A stretch of 5,838 nt of DNA from Spirosoma sp. (lineage in GTDB: Bacteria; Bacteroidota; Bacteroidia; Cytophagales; Spirosomataceae): positions 1 through 5,838 of the forward strand of contig JANXVQ010000870.1 in NCBI GenBank assembly GCA_025351545.1, in the 5' to 3' direction. Below the pieces are notes generated by a model. That model was given only the letters and a program-made list of their open reading frames with translations. It was not told the origin of the DNA and did no database searches. Below are positions 5,830 to 5,838 of this stretch, piece after piece (the stretch's first letter is position 1; each line of letters opens with the position of its first letter). The translations under genes were made by a program, and so were the position numbers.

Positions 5830-5838
5830 AGCACAACG
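5813..5838 (+). CDS. start of a further gene, probably a GT4-type glycosyltransferase (partial, runs off window)
   Basis: ATG 5813 opens a different frame from the Wzy-like gene and reads MRIGIEAQR to the window edge. This opening resembles the first beta strand of GT4 (GT-B fold) glycosyltransferases of Bacteroidota EPS clusters, which often begin MRIGxEAQR. It overlaps the Wzy-like gene by 17 bases, as expected for a coupled operon member. Only nine residues are visible, so the family call is a guess from the start motif and context. Confidence 0.5.

Noticed and set aside
1..5838. CRISPR array, tRNA, rRNA or riboswitch
   Set aside because: No spaced direct repeats, cloverleaf or conserved aptamer pattern was seen on either strand; nearly all sequence from 937 onward is coding.

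Overview
The window is part of an exopolysaccharide (EPS) or O-antigen-type biosynthesis locus, probably from a member of the Bacteroidota such as the Spirosoma/Cytophagales group. Three things point to that lineage: the gene types and protein motifs (for example a sugar transferase with VGNRP in place of the common VGPRP), starts in A/T-rich leaders with no clear Shine-Dalgarno sequence, and moderate GC content. The genus is inferred from recalled family resemblance, not from a search.

Layout, all genes on the + strand: (a) 1-122 is the C-terminal end of an IS5-type DDE transposase cut by the window edge. (b) 123-237 is an A/T-rich gap with a possible promoter and a dyad. (c) 238-735 is a stand-alone receiver-domain protein whose phospho-acceptor Asp is replaced by Glu. 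(d) 736-936 is a 200-base gap with several perfect inverted repeats and a possible promoter. (e) 937-2175 is an initiating sugar-phosphate transferase with a degenerate receiver-like domain at its N terminus. (f) 2154-3083 and 3099-4325 are two family 2 glycosyltransferases, the second membrane-anchored. (g) 4366-5829 is a polytopic Wzy/O-antigen-ligase-like protein. (h) 5813 to the right edge is the start of a further gene, probably a GT4-type glycosyltransferase.

Proposed joint role: the phosphoglycosyl transferase loads the first sugar phosphate onto undecaprenyl phosphate, the glycosyltransferases extend the repeat unit on the cytoplasmic face, and the Wzy-like protein polymerises (or ligates) flipped units on the periplasmic side. 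Genes from 937 onward are packed with overlaps of 22 and 17 bases and gaps of 15 and 40 bases, which suggests one transcription unit. No flippase, export or chain-length gene is in the window; they presumably lie outside it.

The most unusual aspect is the pair of atypical receiver domains at the head of the operon. One is free-standing with Asp changed to Glu. The other is fused to the initiating transferase, keeps an Asp but has lost the conserved Lys. Together they suggest control of EPS initiation through receiver-receiver or receiver-enzyme contact rather than ordinary phosphorelay and DNA binding. This is inference.
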